Source of the DNA: Elusimicrobiota bacterium
GTDB lineage: Bacteria > Elusimicrobiota > Elusimicrobia > UBA1565
Assembly (NCBI GenBank): GCA_016218495.1
Contig: JACRDU010000095.1
Span: 1-50,132, forward strand
Length of the DNA: 50,132 nt
Direction of reading: 5' to 3'
Below the pieces are notes generated by a model, which worked only from the letters and a program-made list of their open reading frames with translations, did no database searches and was not told the DNA's origin. The position numbers and the translations under genes were made by a program. Shown here one piece after another: positions 33,004-41,507 of the stretch. The first letter of the stretch is position 1. Each line of letters begins with the position of its first letter.

Positions 33004-34119
33004 TCAGGATACCAATTCGTCTATCGCATCCAGGAAGGCCCGGGTGCCGTCATAGACGCTCTTCGAGTGCTCGAGCAGGCCTCCGCCCACCAGGAAGACC
33101 GAGTCCGCGCCGTAGTCCCGCGCCATATCCGGCAGGCGGGCGAAGGTCATGCCGCCGGCGGGCGCCGGGAAGGCCGGGGCCAGGGACCCCAAGGGGCCGC
33201 GCAGGCGCGCCGAGAGCTCGGCGCACTCGGCCCCGCTGAAGCCGAAGCGGCCCCCCGGGTTAGGGAAGATGGAAACGTCGCAGCCGGCCAGGCGGAACAA
33301 AGTCCCCAGGAGCAGGCCCGGCGTCATGCCGTGGGTGCGGTCGGAGAAGAAGGTCCCCGTGAAGGACGGGTGGGCCATGAGGACGATGCGGTGCTTCTTG
33401 GCCAGCAGGCGCACCGAGTCGAGCCCCAGCAGGAAAGGCGGGACGAGGATGCCCTCCGCCCCGGCGCCCAGCGCCGCCTCCACCCGGCCCTCGAGCTCGT
33501 CGGCCGGGCCGCAGAGGATGGGGCAATACAGGGTATGCCCGCCGGTCCTGGCGTTGGCCTCGGTGACGGCCGCCTGCACGCGGCGCACCCGCTCGGCGAA
33601 GCCGGCGAGGCCCTGGTCGCAGAGGTTCTGGTCGTCTTTGAGGAGGTCGCCGCCCGCCCGGGCGAAGTCCGAAGCCAGCCTCTCGAACTCCTCGGTGGAA
33701 GCCCCGTTGGGCTTGAGCGCCGTGGCCAGGAGCGGCCGGCGCGGCACCCGTAGCCTCCGGCGCAGGCCCGCTACGCCGAAGTTGGGTCCCTTGAAGCGGG
33801 AGAGGAAGGAGGCGGGCAGCTCCAGGCCCACGAGACGGATGCCGGTCTGGATGGAGACGTTCCCATAGACGAGGTTGAGCAGGCGCGGCAGCTCCCAGCC
33901 CGACAGGGCGGCGTCATAGGAGATGGCCACCTGATGGGGGCCGCCGTCCTTGGCCGGCACGGCATCGAGCACCTTGGCGACCACGCGAGCCTCGATGTCG
34001 GGGGTGATCAGGGACTCCGGGACCTCCACCGTCTGTTCGACGGCGACGGCCCGCGCCGCCTTGGCCAGTTCGGCGGCCGGGCAGGACAGGGCGTAGCGCG
34101 CGACGATTGAATCAGGCAT
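33004..34119 (-). CDS. RuBisCO-like protein (form IV)
   Basis: A 371-residue relative of the RuBisCO large subunit, about 100 residues shorter than true RuBisCO. Landmarks are ALKPNGAS (Lys136, equivalent to catalytic K175) and GGDLLKDDQN. In the latter Lys161-Asp162-Asp163 match the carbamylated K201 and D203, but the third ligand E204 is Gln164. MAHPSFTG has His250 but Pro in place of R295. The loop-6 lysine needed for carboxylation is not found. PAGGMTF and VGGGLLEHSK keep the phosphate-binding glycines. These changes rule out carboxylase activity by family rules and fit an enolase- or isomerase-type reaction on a sugar phosphate or related acid. The gene overlaps the symporter gene by 8 bp and precedes the cupin by 3 bp. 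Confidence 0.92.
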   Translation of the reverse strand: MPDSIVARYALSCPAAELAKAARAVAVEQTVEVPESLITPDIEARVVAKVLDAVPAKDGGPHQVAISYDAALSGWELPRLLNLVYGNVSIQTGIRLVGLELPASFLSRFKGPNFGVAGLRRRLRVPRRPLLATALKPNGASTEEFERLASDFARAGGDLLKDDQNLCDQGLAGFAERVRRVQAAVTEANARTGGHTLYCPILCGPADELEGRVEAALGAGAEGILVPPFLLGLDSVRLLAKKHRIVLMAHPSFTGTFFSDRTHGMTPGLLLGTLFRLAGCDVSIFPNPGGRFGFSGAECAELSARLRGPLGSLAPAFPAPAGGMTFARLPDMARDYGADSVFLVGGGLLEHSKSVYDGTRAFLDAIDELVS

Positions 34120-35329
34120 CCGCGCCCCCCTTGTCGGCGCGGTCGATGATGATGGACACCACCATGTCGCTGAGCACGTTCATCACCGAACGGCCCCGGG
34201 CGACCAGCCAGTCCACCGTCAGCAGCAGCGGCAGCAGCTCCACCGGCAGCCCGACGGTGGCCAGCACGATGGAAAGCGAGACGAAGCCAGCCTCCGGGAT
34301 GCCGGCGATGCCCATGGCGGCCACCATGCATGAGGCCGCCGCCATCAGCTGCTGGCCGAGGTCGAGGTGGATGCCGTGGGCCTGCGCCACGAAGAGCAGG
34401 GCCATCCCCTCGTAGAGGATGATGCCGTCGTTGTTGAGGTTCGTCCCGACGCAGGCCCCCAGGGCGGAGGCCTTGCGCGAGACGCCGAGGCGGTCCAGCG
34501 TCCGCAGCGTCAGCGGCAGCGTGGCCAGGCTGGAGTTCGTCCCGAACGCGTAGGCCAGGGTCTCGCGGGCCTCGCTCCAGAAGCGCCGCAGGGGGATGCG
34601 CGCGAAGAGGCCGACCCAGAGCTGGTAGGTGACGCAGGTGTGGATGGCGAAGCCGAGCAGGGCGACGCCGACGTAGGCCGCCAGGCCCTTGAGCGGGGAG
34701 AAGCCGTATTCGCCCACGGCCTTAGCCACTACGCCGAAGACCGCCAGCGGGACGAGCGCGACGATCCAGCCCAAGACGAACTCCAGGGCCGTGAGGAAGC
34801 CCGCCAGCATCTCGTTGAAGACGGCCAATCCCCGGGCCGCCTCGCCTTGCGCGGTGGCGTTCGCCGCGCGGAGCCCCGCTCCCAGGAACAGCGCCAGGAT
34901 GACGACGCCCAGGATGTTTTGGCTCAAGAAGGGCTCGACGATGCTGGTGGGGATCAGGTTCGCGCTCATGCGCGCGAAGCTCAGGGGCTCCTGGCGGGCC
35001 AGGGTGCCGGGCGCGGTCAGCCCCGCCATCTCGAGATGGGTCCCGGGGTGCAGGAGGTTGGAGAGGGCCAGGCCGATGGCCAGAGCCACGGAGGCGTTGA
35101 AGGCCGCCGCGGCCATCATGCGCGCGCCGTCCTTGCCCGACACCTCGGTCTTGACGATGGCCTGCACGATGGCCAGGAAAAGCAGCGGGGCCGCCGCCGT
35201 CTTGATGAGCTGGATGACCAGGGTGCCGAGGATGCCGAGCGGGGCGGCCCCGGGTCCCACGGCCGCGCCGACGGCCGCGCCGACGAGCATCGCCGCGGCG
35301 ATGGTCCAGGTCAGCGATAGCCGCTTCAC
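34112..35329 (-). CDS. Dicarboxylate/amino acid:cation symporter (DAACS, GltP-like)
   Basis: A 405-residue transporter of the glutamate/aspartate/C4-dicarboxylate:Na+ or H+ symporter family. Signatures are the serine-rich re-entrant loop TNSSLATLPL (264-273), the NMDG-like GTNLNNDG (295-302) and GIAGIPEAGFV in the last hairpin. About eight membrane helices are visible. It starts at GTG 35329, with TATAAT six bases upstream and no ribosome binding site. As the first gene of the operon with the RuBisCO-like protein and cupin, it may import the substrate that those enzymes use or a co-substrate. Confidence 0.93.
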   Translation of the reverse strand: MKRLSLTWTIAAAMLVGAAVGAAVGPGAAPLGILGTLVIQLIKTAAAPLLFLAIVQAIVKTEVSGKDGARMMAAAAFNASVALAIGLALSNLLHPGTHLEMAGLTAPGTLARQEPLSFARMSANLIPTSIVEPFLSQNILGVVILALFLGAGLRAANATAQGEAARGLAVFNEMLAGFLTALEFVLGWIVALVPLAVFGVVAKAVGEYGFSPLKGLAAYVGVALLGFAIHTCVTYQLWVGLFARIPLRRFWSEARETLAYAFGTNSSLATLPLTLRTLDRLGVSRKASALGACVGTNLNNDGIILYEGMALLFVAQAHGIHLDLGQQLMAAASCMVAAMGIAGIPEAGFVSLSIVLATVGLPVELLPLLLTVDWLVARGRSVMNVLSDMVVSIIIDRADKGGADA

Positions 35330-35335
35330 TCGTGG

Positions 35336-35364
35336 ATTATAGTGAAACGGCTTGACATTGTAAC
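35336..35364 (-). promoter_or_regulatory. Promoter of the symporter/RuBisCO-like/cupin operon, leaderless type
   Basis: TATAAT on the minus strand (35336-35341) ends six bases before the GTG. A 4/6 -35 (GTTACA, 35359-35364) is 17 bp upstream. It overlaps the divergent lipoprotein promoter. Confidence 0.6.
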
Positions 35365-35380
35365 GCCAGGACGCTATCTA
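35352..35380 (+). promoter_or_regulatory. Promoter of the lipoprotein gene, leaderless type
   Basis: A perfect TTGACA (35352-35357), 17 bp, TATCTA (35375-35380), then six bases to the ATG at 35387. Its -35 lies in the spacer of the opposing promoter, so the two probably compete for polymerase. Confidence 0.6.
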
Positions 35381-35386
35381 CGGGGG

Positions 35387-36166
35387 ATGCCCCGGCGCAC
35401 CTCCCTCTTCTGGGCGGCCCTGGTCTTCACGGGCTGCGCTCCGAAGCAGCCTCCGCTGCCCAGCGTCATCCTCCCGGGCCTGGATAGGCGCGTGGAGGCC
35501 GTGCAGAACTCTACGGCGACCGCCTCCGCGCCGCCGACGCCGGCCTTGAGCCCGGTCCCGCTCTCCACGACCCAGCCGCGGCCGGACTGGGTGGACCTCC
35601 CGCCCCCTCAAGGCCCCCCCGCCCCGATCCCCGTGACCCTCGTCCCTACGCCCGAAGGGCGCTTTGCCGTGCTCTCGGAGCGCTTCTACTTCGAGCTCCC
35701 CAGGGGCTGGAAGCCGCCGGTCACAGCTCCCGGAGGGGCGACTCTCATCGACGGGGAGGGGCGGGCCGGGGCCACGGTCGCCTTCCATCAGGAGGGGAGC
35801 GCGGACTGGAGCCCGGCCGACGAGGTCCGGCGCCGGCTCAGGTCGCAGGGCTCGGTGGAGGACCCGCCGGACCTCGAGACCGTCACGCTCTCAGGACGCT
35901 TCGCCATCCGACGGCGCTGGACCACGCACCGATACAAGGGGAAGCTGCTCGGCACGAAGGAGGAGGTGCTCTACAGCGAGACCTTGCTGGTGCCCGACCC
36001 CGAAGGCATCTACCTGATCTCCTTTCGCGCGGCGAAGGCCGAGTTCAAGGCCAGGCGCGCCGGGTTCTCCGAACTGCTCAAGAGCCTGCGCTTCCCCGCG
36101 GCCCACGGCGCCCTCTGGCAGCCCGACGTCAAGAGCCGGCGCCTGGCGCTGCCCGCCGCGGACTAG
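35387..36166 (+). CDS. Lipoprotein of unknown function
   Basis: From ATG 35387 the 259-residue protein has a basic N-terminus, a hydrophobic stretch and a lipobox (SLFWAALVFTGC), so it should be lipidated at the Cys near residue 16. A Pro-rich linker (about 35-85) leads to a folded domain beginning about residue 95 (FAVLSERFYFELPRGWKPPV) with regular beta strands (GATVAFHQEG, RFAIRRRWTTHRYKGK, EGIYLISFRAAKAEFK). The domain resembles stress-response PsbP/DUF1795-like folds in strand order, but I cannot name a family. Its TAG stop is shared with the convergent potD stop (CTAG). Confidence 0.72.
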   Translation: MPRRTSLFWAALVFTGCAPKQPPLPSVILPGLDRRVEAVQNSTATASAPPTPALSPVPLSTTQPRPDWVDLPPPQGPPAPIPVTLVPTPEGRFAVLSERFYFELPRGWKPPVTAPGGATLIDGEGRAGATVAFHQEGSADWSPADEVRRRLRSQGSVEDPPDLETVTLSGRFAIRRRWTTHRYKGKLLGTKEEVLYSETLLVPDPEGIYLISFRAAKAEFKARRAGFSELLKSLRFPAAHGALWQPDVKSRRLALPAAD

Positions 36167-37194
36167 CCCGCCTTGAGCTCGGTCCAGAGCCGGTCGTAGA
36201 GCGCGGCGGCCTCGCCGAGGTCCTCGAGCCAGACGGCGCGCTTCATCATCGCCGCGTCCGGGACGATGGTCGGGTTCCCGCGCAGCTCCTCGGGCAGGCG
36301 CTTGGCGGCGTCCTTGATAGGGCTGCCGCCGCGGAGCTTGGCATGCAGCTTGGTGGCCACCTCGGGGGAGAGCAGGAAGTCGATCAGCGCCTTCGCCGCC
36401 TCGGGGTCGGCCGCTTTCTTTGGGACGCACAGGTTGTCCATCCAGATAAAGCCCCCCTCCTTGGGCAGGACGAAGCGCAGAGAGGGCTTTTCCGCCGCGG
36501 CCAGGTTGAGGTCGCTCGACCAGGCCTGCGCCACGACGACTTCTCCGGCGATGAGCAGCCCTTTCTGGTTCTCGCTCTGGTAGGCCTTCACCAGCGGCCT
36601 CTGCTCGGACAGGCGCTTCTGGGCGGCGGCCAAGTGCTTGGGGTCCTTGGAGTTCGCCGGAAGGCCCAGGGACTGCAGGGCCATGGCGAAGACCTCGCGC
36701 TGGTCGTTGAGCATGGCGATGCGGCCCTTCCAGCGCGGGTCCCAGAGGGCGGCCCAGGAATCCGGGGCGGGCTTCACGACATCGGAGTCGTAGGCGATGC
36801 CGGTCATCCCCCACATGTACGGCATGCTGAAGCGGTTGCCCTTGTCGAAGGGGAGGTCGAGGAAGCGCGGGTCGATCTGCCCGGCGTTGGGCACGGCGGA
36901 CTTCGGGATCTCGGCGAGCAGCCCCTGGCGGGCCATGATCTCGACCATGTAGTCGGAGGGGACGATGACGTCGTAGCCCCCCTGCCCGGCCATCAGCTTG
37001 GCCAGCAGTTCCTCGTTGGAGGCGAAGAAGTCCGTCACCACCTTGATGCCGGTGAGCTTCTCGAACTCCGCGAAGACGGCCGGGTCGTCGTAGGAGTCCC
37101 AGGAGTAGAAGTGGACCGTCCGGCCGGCCGGCTTCCCGCAGCCGCCCAAGAGCGCCAACGCCAGCACGGCGGCCCGCCTAATGGATCGCAGCAT
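36163..37194 (-). CDS. potD: Spermidine/putrescine ABC transporter, substrate-binding lipoprotein
   Basis: A 343-residue periplasmic binding protein (type II fold). The signal ends in the lipobox LALLGGC (Cys near 19), and the mature part starts TVHFYSWDSYDDPAVFAEFEK, the polyamine-binding family's typical beginning. NEELLAKLMAGQGGYDVIVPSDYMV and PYMWGMTGIAYDS carry substrate-site residues. It is the last gene of the fixCX-pot operon and overlaps potC by 17 bp. Polyamine is the expected ligand, though related proteins bind other amines. Confidence 0.92.
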   Translation of the reverse strand: MLRSIRRAAVLALALLGGCGKPAGRTVHFYSWDSYDDPAVFAEFEKLTGIKVVTDFFASNEELLAKLMAGQGGYDVIVPSDYMVEIMARQGLLAEIPKSAVPNAGQIDPRFLDLPFDKGNRFSMPYMWGMTGIAYDSDVVKPAPDSWAALWDPRWKGRIAMLNDQREVFAMALQSLGLPANSKDPKHLAAAQKRLSEQRPLVKAYQSENQKGLLIAGEVVVAQAWSSDLNLAAAEKPSLRFVLPKEGGFIWMDNLCVPKKAADPEAAKALIDFLLSPEVATKLHAKLRGGSPIKDAAKRLPEELRGNPTIVPDAAMMKRAVWLEDLGEAAALYDRLWTELKAG

Positions 37195-37960
37195 CCTCTC
37201 CTCCCTGCAGCAGCCAGGCCGCCACGACCGCCGCCAGCGACGCCAGGAACAGCAGCGTCGAGAGCGCGTTGACCTCCGGGCTTATGGCGTACTTGAGCAT
37301 CGAATAGATCTGGATGGGCAGGGTGGTCGTGCTCGGCCCGGCCACGAAGAAGCTTATCAGGAAGCAGTCGACGGAGATGATGAACGCCATCAGGCCCCCG
37401 GCGGCGACGGCCGGCGCGAGCAGCGGCAGGGTTATCCTGAGCAGCGCCTGCCAGCGCGTCGCCCCCAGGTCCACCGCCGCGTCCTCGAGCCTGGGGTCGA
37501 GCTTCTCCAGGCGCGCCTTGACGATGAGCCAGACGATGGGCAGGTTGAGCGTCGTATGGGCTATGACCAACGCCCACAGCCCCAAGTCGACCTTGAGCGT
37601 CCCGAAGAAGAGCAGGAAGCCTACGGCGAGCATGAGCTCGGGGATGATGAGCGGGATGTAGAAGAACGCTTCCTTCGCGCGCTCCGCCGCCGTCGGCTGC
37701 CGTCCGCGCGCCACGGCGGCGAAGGTCCCCATCGCCGTGGAGAGCGCCGCCGAGAGCGCGGCGACGACCAGCGAGTTCCAGGTCGAGGACAGGATCTTGT
37801 GGTCGGAGAAGAGCTTCGCGTACCAGTCCCAGGTGAAGCCCCCCCAACTCGCCCCGTACTTCGAGGAATTGAACGAGAAGACGACCAGGACCAGGATGGG
37901 GAGATAGAGGAAGGCCAGCGTCGTCCAGCCCGCCGCCGCCAGGAGCGAAATCCGCCTCAC
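37178..37960 (-). CDS. potC: Polyamine ABC transporter permease PotC
   Basis: A 260-residue inner-membrane permease with six helices and the EAA motif AAVDLGATRWQALLRITLPLLAP (near 165-187) that contacts the ATPase. The GTG start at 37960 (VRRISLLAAAGWTTLAFLYLP) overlaps the potB stop as GTGA, the same junction type as in the rest of the operon. The longer upstream frame is shadow. Confidence 0.92.
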   Translation of the reverse strand: MRRISLLAAAGWTTLAFLYLPILVLVVFSFNSSKYGASWGGFTWDWYAKLFSDHKILSSTWNSLVVAALSAALSTAMGTFAAVARGRQPTAAERAKEAFFYIPLIIPELMLAVGFLLFFGTLKVDLGLWALVIAHTTLNLPIVWLIVKARLEKLDPRLEDAAVDLGATRWQALLRITLPLLAPAVAAGGLMAFIISVDCFLISFFVAGPSTTTLPIQIYSMLKYAISPEVNALSTLLFLASLAAVVAAWLLQGGEDAAIH

Positions 37961-38781
37961 CGGACCGCCTCGGCACGCCGTGCCAGCGCCAGCCCGGCCC
38001 CCACGACGGCCATCAGGCCGAAGGAGAGGGCGGAGCCGAAGGGCCAGTCCCGCAGCACGAGGTATTGCTGGTGGATGAGGTTCCCGGCCATGACGATCTT
38101 CGACCCGCCCAGGATGTCCGGGGTGACGAAGTCCCCCAATGTCCAGACGAAGACCAAGATGGAGCCGGCCGCCAGCCCGGGGCGGGAGAGCGGCAGGGTG
38201 ACGCGCCAGAAGGCCTGGGCCGGGGTGGCGTAGAGGTCGCGCGCCGCATCGACCAAGGCCCAGTCGATCTTCTCGAGGGTGGCGTAGAGCGGCAGGATCA
38301 TGAACGGGAGGTGCTCGTAGACGAGGCCCAGGACCACGGCCCCCGGGGTGAAGAGGACTTCGACGGGCTCCTGCGCGAGCCCGGCGGCCTGCAGCATGGC
38401 GTTCAGAGGACCCGCGCGGCCGAGGATGAACATCCACGCGTAGAGGCGGACCAGGACGTTGGTCCAGAACGGGATGAGAACGAGCAGGACGAGCAGGCCC
38501 TGCTTCTTGCGCGGCGCCCGCGCGATCCAATAGGCGATCGGATAGGCGAGCACGGCGCACAGGATGGTATTGAGGCCGGCGAGGGCCAGGGAGCGCGCGA
38601 AGACGGAGCAGTAGAGCGGATCTAAGAGGCGCCGATAGGCATCCAGGCCCAGCCCCCACTCCAGGGTCCCGTAGGGCCCGCGCGAGGCCACGCTCACCGC
38701 GGCGATGAGGGCGAGCGGGACCCCCAGGAAGACGGCCTGCCAGCCCAGCGCCGGCCAATCGAGGCGCGCGGGGCGGCTCAC
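37957..38781 (-). CDS. potB: Polyamine ABC transporter permease PotB
   Basis: A 274-residue permease with six helices. The conserved block IPFWTNVLVRLYAWMFILG is typical of PotB, and the EAA motif is AARDLYATPAQAFWRVTLPLSRPG. GDFVTPDILGG and GNLIHQQYL are also PotB hallmarks. GTG at 38781 is chosen because it overlaps the potA stop as GTGA; an ATG at 38814 would extend the protein by 11 residues into potA. Confidence 0.92.
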   Translation of the reverse strand: MSRPARLDWPALGWQAVFLGVPLALIAAVSVASRGPYGTLEWGLGLDAYRRLLDPLYCSVFARSLALAGLNTILCAVLAYPIAYWIARAPRKKQGLLVLLVLIPFWTNVLVRLYAWMFILGRAGPLNAMLQAAGLAQEPVEVLFTPGAVVLGLVYEHLPFMILPLYATLEKIDWALVDAARDLYATPAQAFWRVTLPLSRPGLAAGSILVFVWTLGDFVTPDILGGSKIVMAGNLIHQQYLVLRDWPFGSALSFGLMAVVGAGLALARRAEAVR

Positions 38782-39896
38782 TCCCGGACCGGCCTGGCGT
38801 CTTCGGCGCGCCATTGGACGAGGACCCGCTCGCCCGGCCTGCGCACCGGCCTGAGCGGGGAGCTGATCTCATGGGCGTCCAGCTCCCTCCCGGAGGCCGT
38901 CATGACCCGGTAGCGCACCTCGCCGCCCAGGAAGACCGTGCTCTGGACTATCCCGGGGACCCGGTTCTCCAGCTCCGCCTCGGACCCGTCGGAGGCGAGG
39001 TGGATGCGCTCGGGCCGCAGGCACAGCGTGACGGAATCCCCGGCCCTGGCCCCGTTCATTAGGAACGCCGACACGCGGCCCAGGCCGCCGACCTCGAGCA
39101 GCGCCCGCCGGGTGCCTCCCTCCGCCTCCATCAAGAGGGGTTCCACCTCGACGACCGCCCCCGGCAGGAGGTTCGACACGCCGACGAAATCAGCGACGAA
39201 GCGCGTGGCCGGGGCCTCATAGACCTCTTGGGGCGTGCCGACCTGCTCGATGCGGCCGGCGCGCATCACCGCGATGCGGTCGGCCAGGGCGAGGGCCTCC
39301 TCCTGGTCGTGGGTGACGAAGACGAAGCTGATGCCGACCTTGGCCTGCAGGGCCTTGAGCTCGACGCGCATGTCCTGGCGCAGCCTCTCGTCGAGGGCCG
39401 CCAGAGGCTCGTCGAGGAGGAGGACCTCGGGACGGTTGACCAGCGCGCGCGCCAGGGCGACGCGCTGCTGCTGGCCGCCCGAGAGCTGGTGGGGATAGCG
39501 TCCCCCGAGGGATTCGAGCCGCACGGTCCTGAGGCCCTCGGCCGCCCGGTCCACGACCTCGTCTTGAGGAAGGCGCTTCATGCGCAGGCCGAAGGCCACG
39601 TTGTCGGCCACCGTCATGTGCGGGAACAGCGCGTAATGCTGGAAGACCATGTTGACGGGGCGTTCGTTGGGCGGCACGCGGGCCACGTCCTTGCCCTCGA
39701 CCAGGACCCGGCCGGAATCCGGGAACTCGAAGCCGGCGATCATGCGCAGCAGGGTGGTCTTGCCGCAGCCCGAGGGGCCCAGCAGGGCGAAGAACTCGCC
39801 GTCGCCGATGGTCAGGTCGACGCCGTCGACGGCGACGGCCGACCCGAAGCGCTTGCGCACTCCCTTGAGCTCTATCGAGGGGACGGCGGCGGACAC
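38778..39896 (-). CDS. potA: Polyamine ABC transporter ATPase PotA
   Basis: A 372-residue ATPase with Walker A GPSGCGKTT (near 39-47), Q-loop, signature LSGGQQQRVALARAL, Walker B VLLLDEPLAALD and the switch His in VTHDQEEAL. The C-terminal TOBE regulatory domain (about 285-370) contains GIVQSTVFLGGEVRYRV. The GTG start follows the fixX stop by one base. This makes the uptake system part of the same transcript as fixC/fixX. Confidence 0.95.
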   Translation of the reverse strand: MSAAVPSIELKGVRKRFGSAVAVDGVDLTIGDGEFFALLGPSGCGKTTLLRMIAGFEFPDSGRVLVEGKDVARVPPNERPVNMVFQHYALFPHMTVADNVAFGLRMKRLPQDEVVDRAAEGLRTVRLESLGGRYPHQLSGGQQQRVALARALVNRPEVLLLDEPLAALDERLRQDMRVELKALQAKVGISFVFVTHDQEEALALADRIAVMRAGRIEQVGTPQEVYEAPATRFVADFVGVSNLLPGAVVEVEPLLMEAEGGTRRALLEVGGLGRVSAFLMNGARAGDSVTLCLRPERIHLASDGSEAELENRVPGIVQSTVFLGGEVRYRVMTASGRELDAHEISSPLRPVRRPGERVLVQWRAEDARPVRE

Positions 39897-39897
39897 C

Positions 39898-40209
39898 TCA
39901 GCCGTACTTGTACTTTACGCCGTGGCCGCCGATCGGCCAGTCGCAGATGATGTTGTCGAACGGGCAGAGCATCCGGCAGGCGCCGCATTCGATGCAGTTC
40001 TCGTAAGCGACGAGGACCTTCTTGTGCGCCTCTTCCCACTCGTAGACCTTGGCGGGGCAGACGGTGACGCAGGGCTTGTCGGGGCAGGTCGTCGCGCACG
40101 GAGCGGAGGCCGACGAGTCCTTGAGCGAGATGTGCGTCTCGCCGTGCTTCTTCCAATCGAGCAGGCCCAGCTTGGCCTCGACGGTCTCCTTCACCGGTCC
40201 CGTGCTCAT
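39898..40209 (-). CDS. fixX: Ferredoxin-like protein FixX
   Basis: A 103-residue iron-sulfur protein. Cysteines cluster in CATTCPDKPCVTVCP (near 38-52) and CIECGACRMLCP (near 72-83), with VYEWEEAHKK between, the FixX pattern. In FixABCX and in electron-transfer-flavoprotein:quinone oxidoreductases the FixX-type cluster passes electrons between the flavoprotein and quinone. The ATG overlaps the fixC stop as ATGA. Confidence 0.92.
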   Translation of the reverse strand: MSTGPVKETVEAKLGLLDWKKHGETHISLKDSSASAPCATTCPDKPCVTVCPAKVYEWEEAHKKVLVAYENCIECGACRMLCPFDNIICDWPIGGHGVKYKYG

Positions 40210-41504
40210 ACCGCCACCTTCCTGAGCGGGAAGAGCTCCCGGGCCATGCGGAAGAGGCCGCGCTCGCGGACCAGACCCAGGGCCTTGGAGTAGTGCTCCT
40301 TCTTCGGACGCCCGTCGGCGCTGAAGCGCAGGTGGGCGAGCTCGCAGGCCAGCTTCGGATAGAAGTCGAGGAACCCCTCGCAGGACTCGATGTGCGTCTC
40401 GATGTCGGCGGTCTCCTCGAGGTCCGGCCAGATGTAGGAGGCCTTGAGCTTGTCGACATAGACGGACAAGGACGCCTCGGAGAAGTCGCCCTTCTGCTTG
40501 GCCTCGGCCACGGCCTGCCCGGCCAGCATGCCCGAGGTCATGGCGAGGTTGGAGCCCTCGCGGAAGGCGGGGTTGATCATCTGCGCGGCGTCGCCGCAGA
40601 CCAGGAAGCCGTCCCGCGCCAGGGGCGGCATCGAGTGGAAGCCCCCCTCCGGGATGAGGTGGGCCGAATACTCGAGGGTCGTCGATCCCTCGATGAGCTT
40701 CGCGATGACGGGATGCTTCTTGACGATCTCGAGGTGCTCGGAGGGGCGTATGCCCTTCTTCATGTAGTGGCCGAGCTTGGCCCCCACGCCCAGCGCCAGG
40801 GAGTCCTTGTTGGTGTAGAGGAAGGCGTAGCCCAGCATCCCTAAAGACAGCGACCCGAAGAACTCGATGGTGGCGCCTTCGCCCTTGCCCAGCGCGAAGC
40901 GGTCCTCGATCTTCTCGGAGGGGAGGGCGAGGACCTCCTTGGCCCCCAGCGCGACCTCGGAGGGCTTCAGCTCGGCGCGCAGGCCCGCCTTCTGGGCGAG
41001 GATGGAATTGACCCCGTCGGCGGCGATGACGACGTCGGCGAGCAGCTCGTCGCCGTCGGAGGTCTTCACGCCGCAGACCTTCCCGTCCTTGCGCACGACG
41101 TCGTCCACCTTGACGCCGCACAGGACGTTGACGCCCGCCTCCTCGGCCTTCTTGGCGTACCACTGGTCGAAACGCACGCGGATGATGGTGTAGCAGTTGG
41201 GGACGCCCTCGAGGAACTTCTGGGACCGGTAGGCCACGCTGACCGAGGAGTCTCCGGTGGTGATGCAGGTGCGCTGCTCGACGATGGGGCGCTCGACGGG
41301 GGAGTCGGCGTCCTTCCAGAACTCCGGGACGACGTCGTGGAGCATCTTCGAATACAGCACGGCGCCCTGGACGTTCTTGGCTCCGGCGTATTCCCCGCGC
41401 TCGAGCAAGACCACGCTGAGCCCCGCCCGCGCCATCGTCAGGGCCGCCGTGGTGCCGGCCGGTCCGGCCCCGACGACGATAGCGTCGAACTTGTCGTCCG
41501 ACAT
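40206..41504 (-). CDS. fixC: FAD-dependent oxidoreductase FixC (ETF:quinone oxidoreductase type)
   Basis: A 432-residue flavoprotein with FAD-binding IVVGAGPAGTTAALTMARAG at the N-terminus, GAKNVQGAVLYSKML (a FixC hallmark), VVIAADGVNS and VCGDAAQMINPAFREGSNLAM. It is adjacent to fixX, which supports FixC over the related geranylgeranyl reductases. It should transfer electrons from an electron-transfer flavoprotein to the membrane quinone pool. The fixA/fixB (etfBA) genes are not next to it. The gene begins three bases after the receiver gene's stop. Confidence 0.92.
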   Translation of the reverse strand: MSDDKFDAIVVGAGPAGTTAALTMARAGLSVVLLERGEYAGAKNVQGAVLYSKMLHDVVPEFWKDADSPVERPIVEQRTCITTGDSSVSVAYRSQKFLEGVPNCYTIIRVRFDQWYAKKAEEAGVNVLCGVKVDDVVRKDGKVCGVKTSDGDELLADVVIAADGVNSILAQKAGLRAELKPSEVALGAKEVLALPSEKIEDRFALGKGEGATIEFFGSLSLGMLGYAFLYTNKDSLALGVGAKLGHYMKKGIRPSEHLEIVKKHPVIAKLIEGSTTLEYSAHLIPEGGFHSMPPLARDGFLVCGDAAQMINPAFREGSNLAMTSGMLAGQAVAEAKQKGDFSEASLSVYVDKLKASYIWPDLEETADIETHIESCEGFLDFYPKLACELAHLRFSADGRPKKEHYSKALGLVRERGLFRMARELFPLRKVAV

Positions 41505-41507
41505 CGC

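Noticed and set aside
33004-34119. True RuBisCO (carboxylase) in a carbon-fixation operon
   Set aside because: Loop-6 lysine, E204 and R295 equivalents are missing, and there is no phosphoribulokinase or small subunit nearby.
40206-41504. Geranylgeranyl reductase as an alternative to FixC
   Set aside because: The overlap with a FixX-type ferredoxin and the GAKNVQGAVLYS motif favour FixC.
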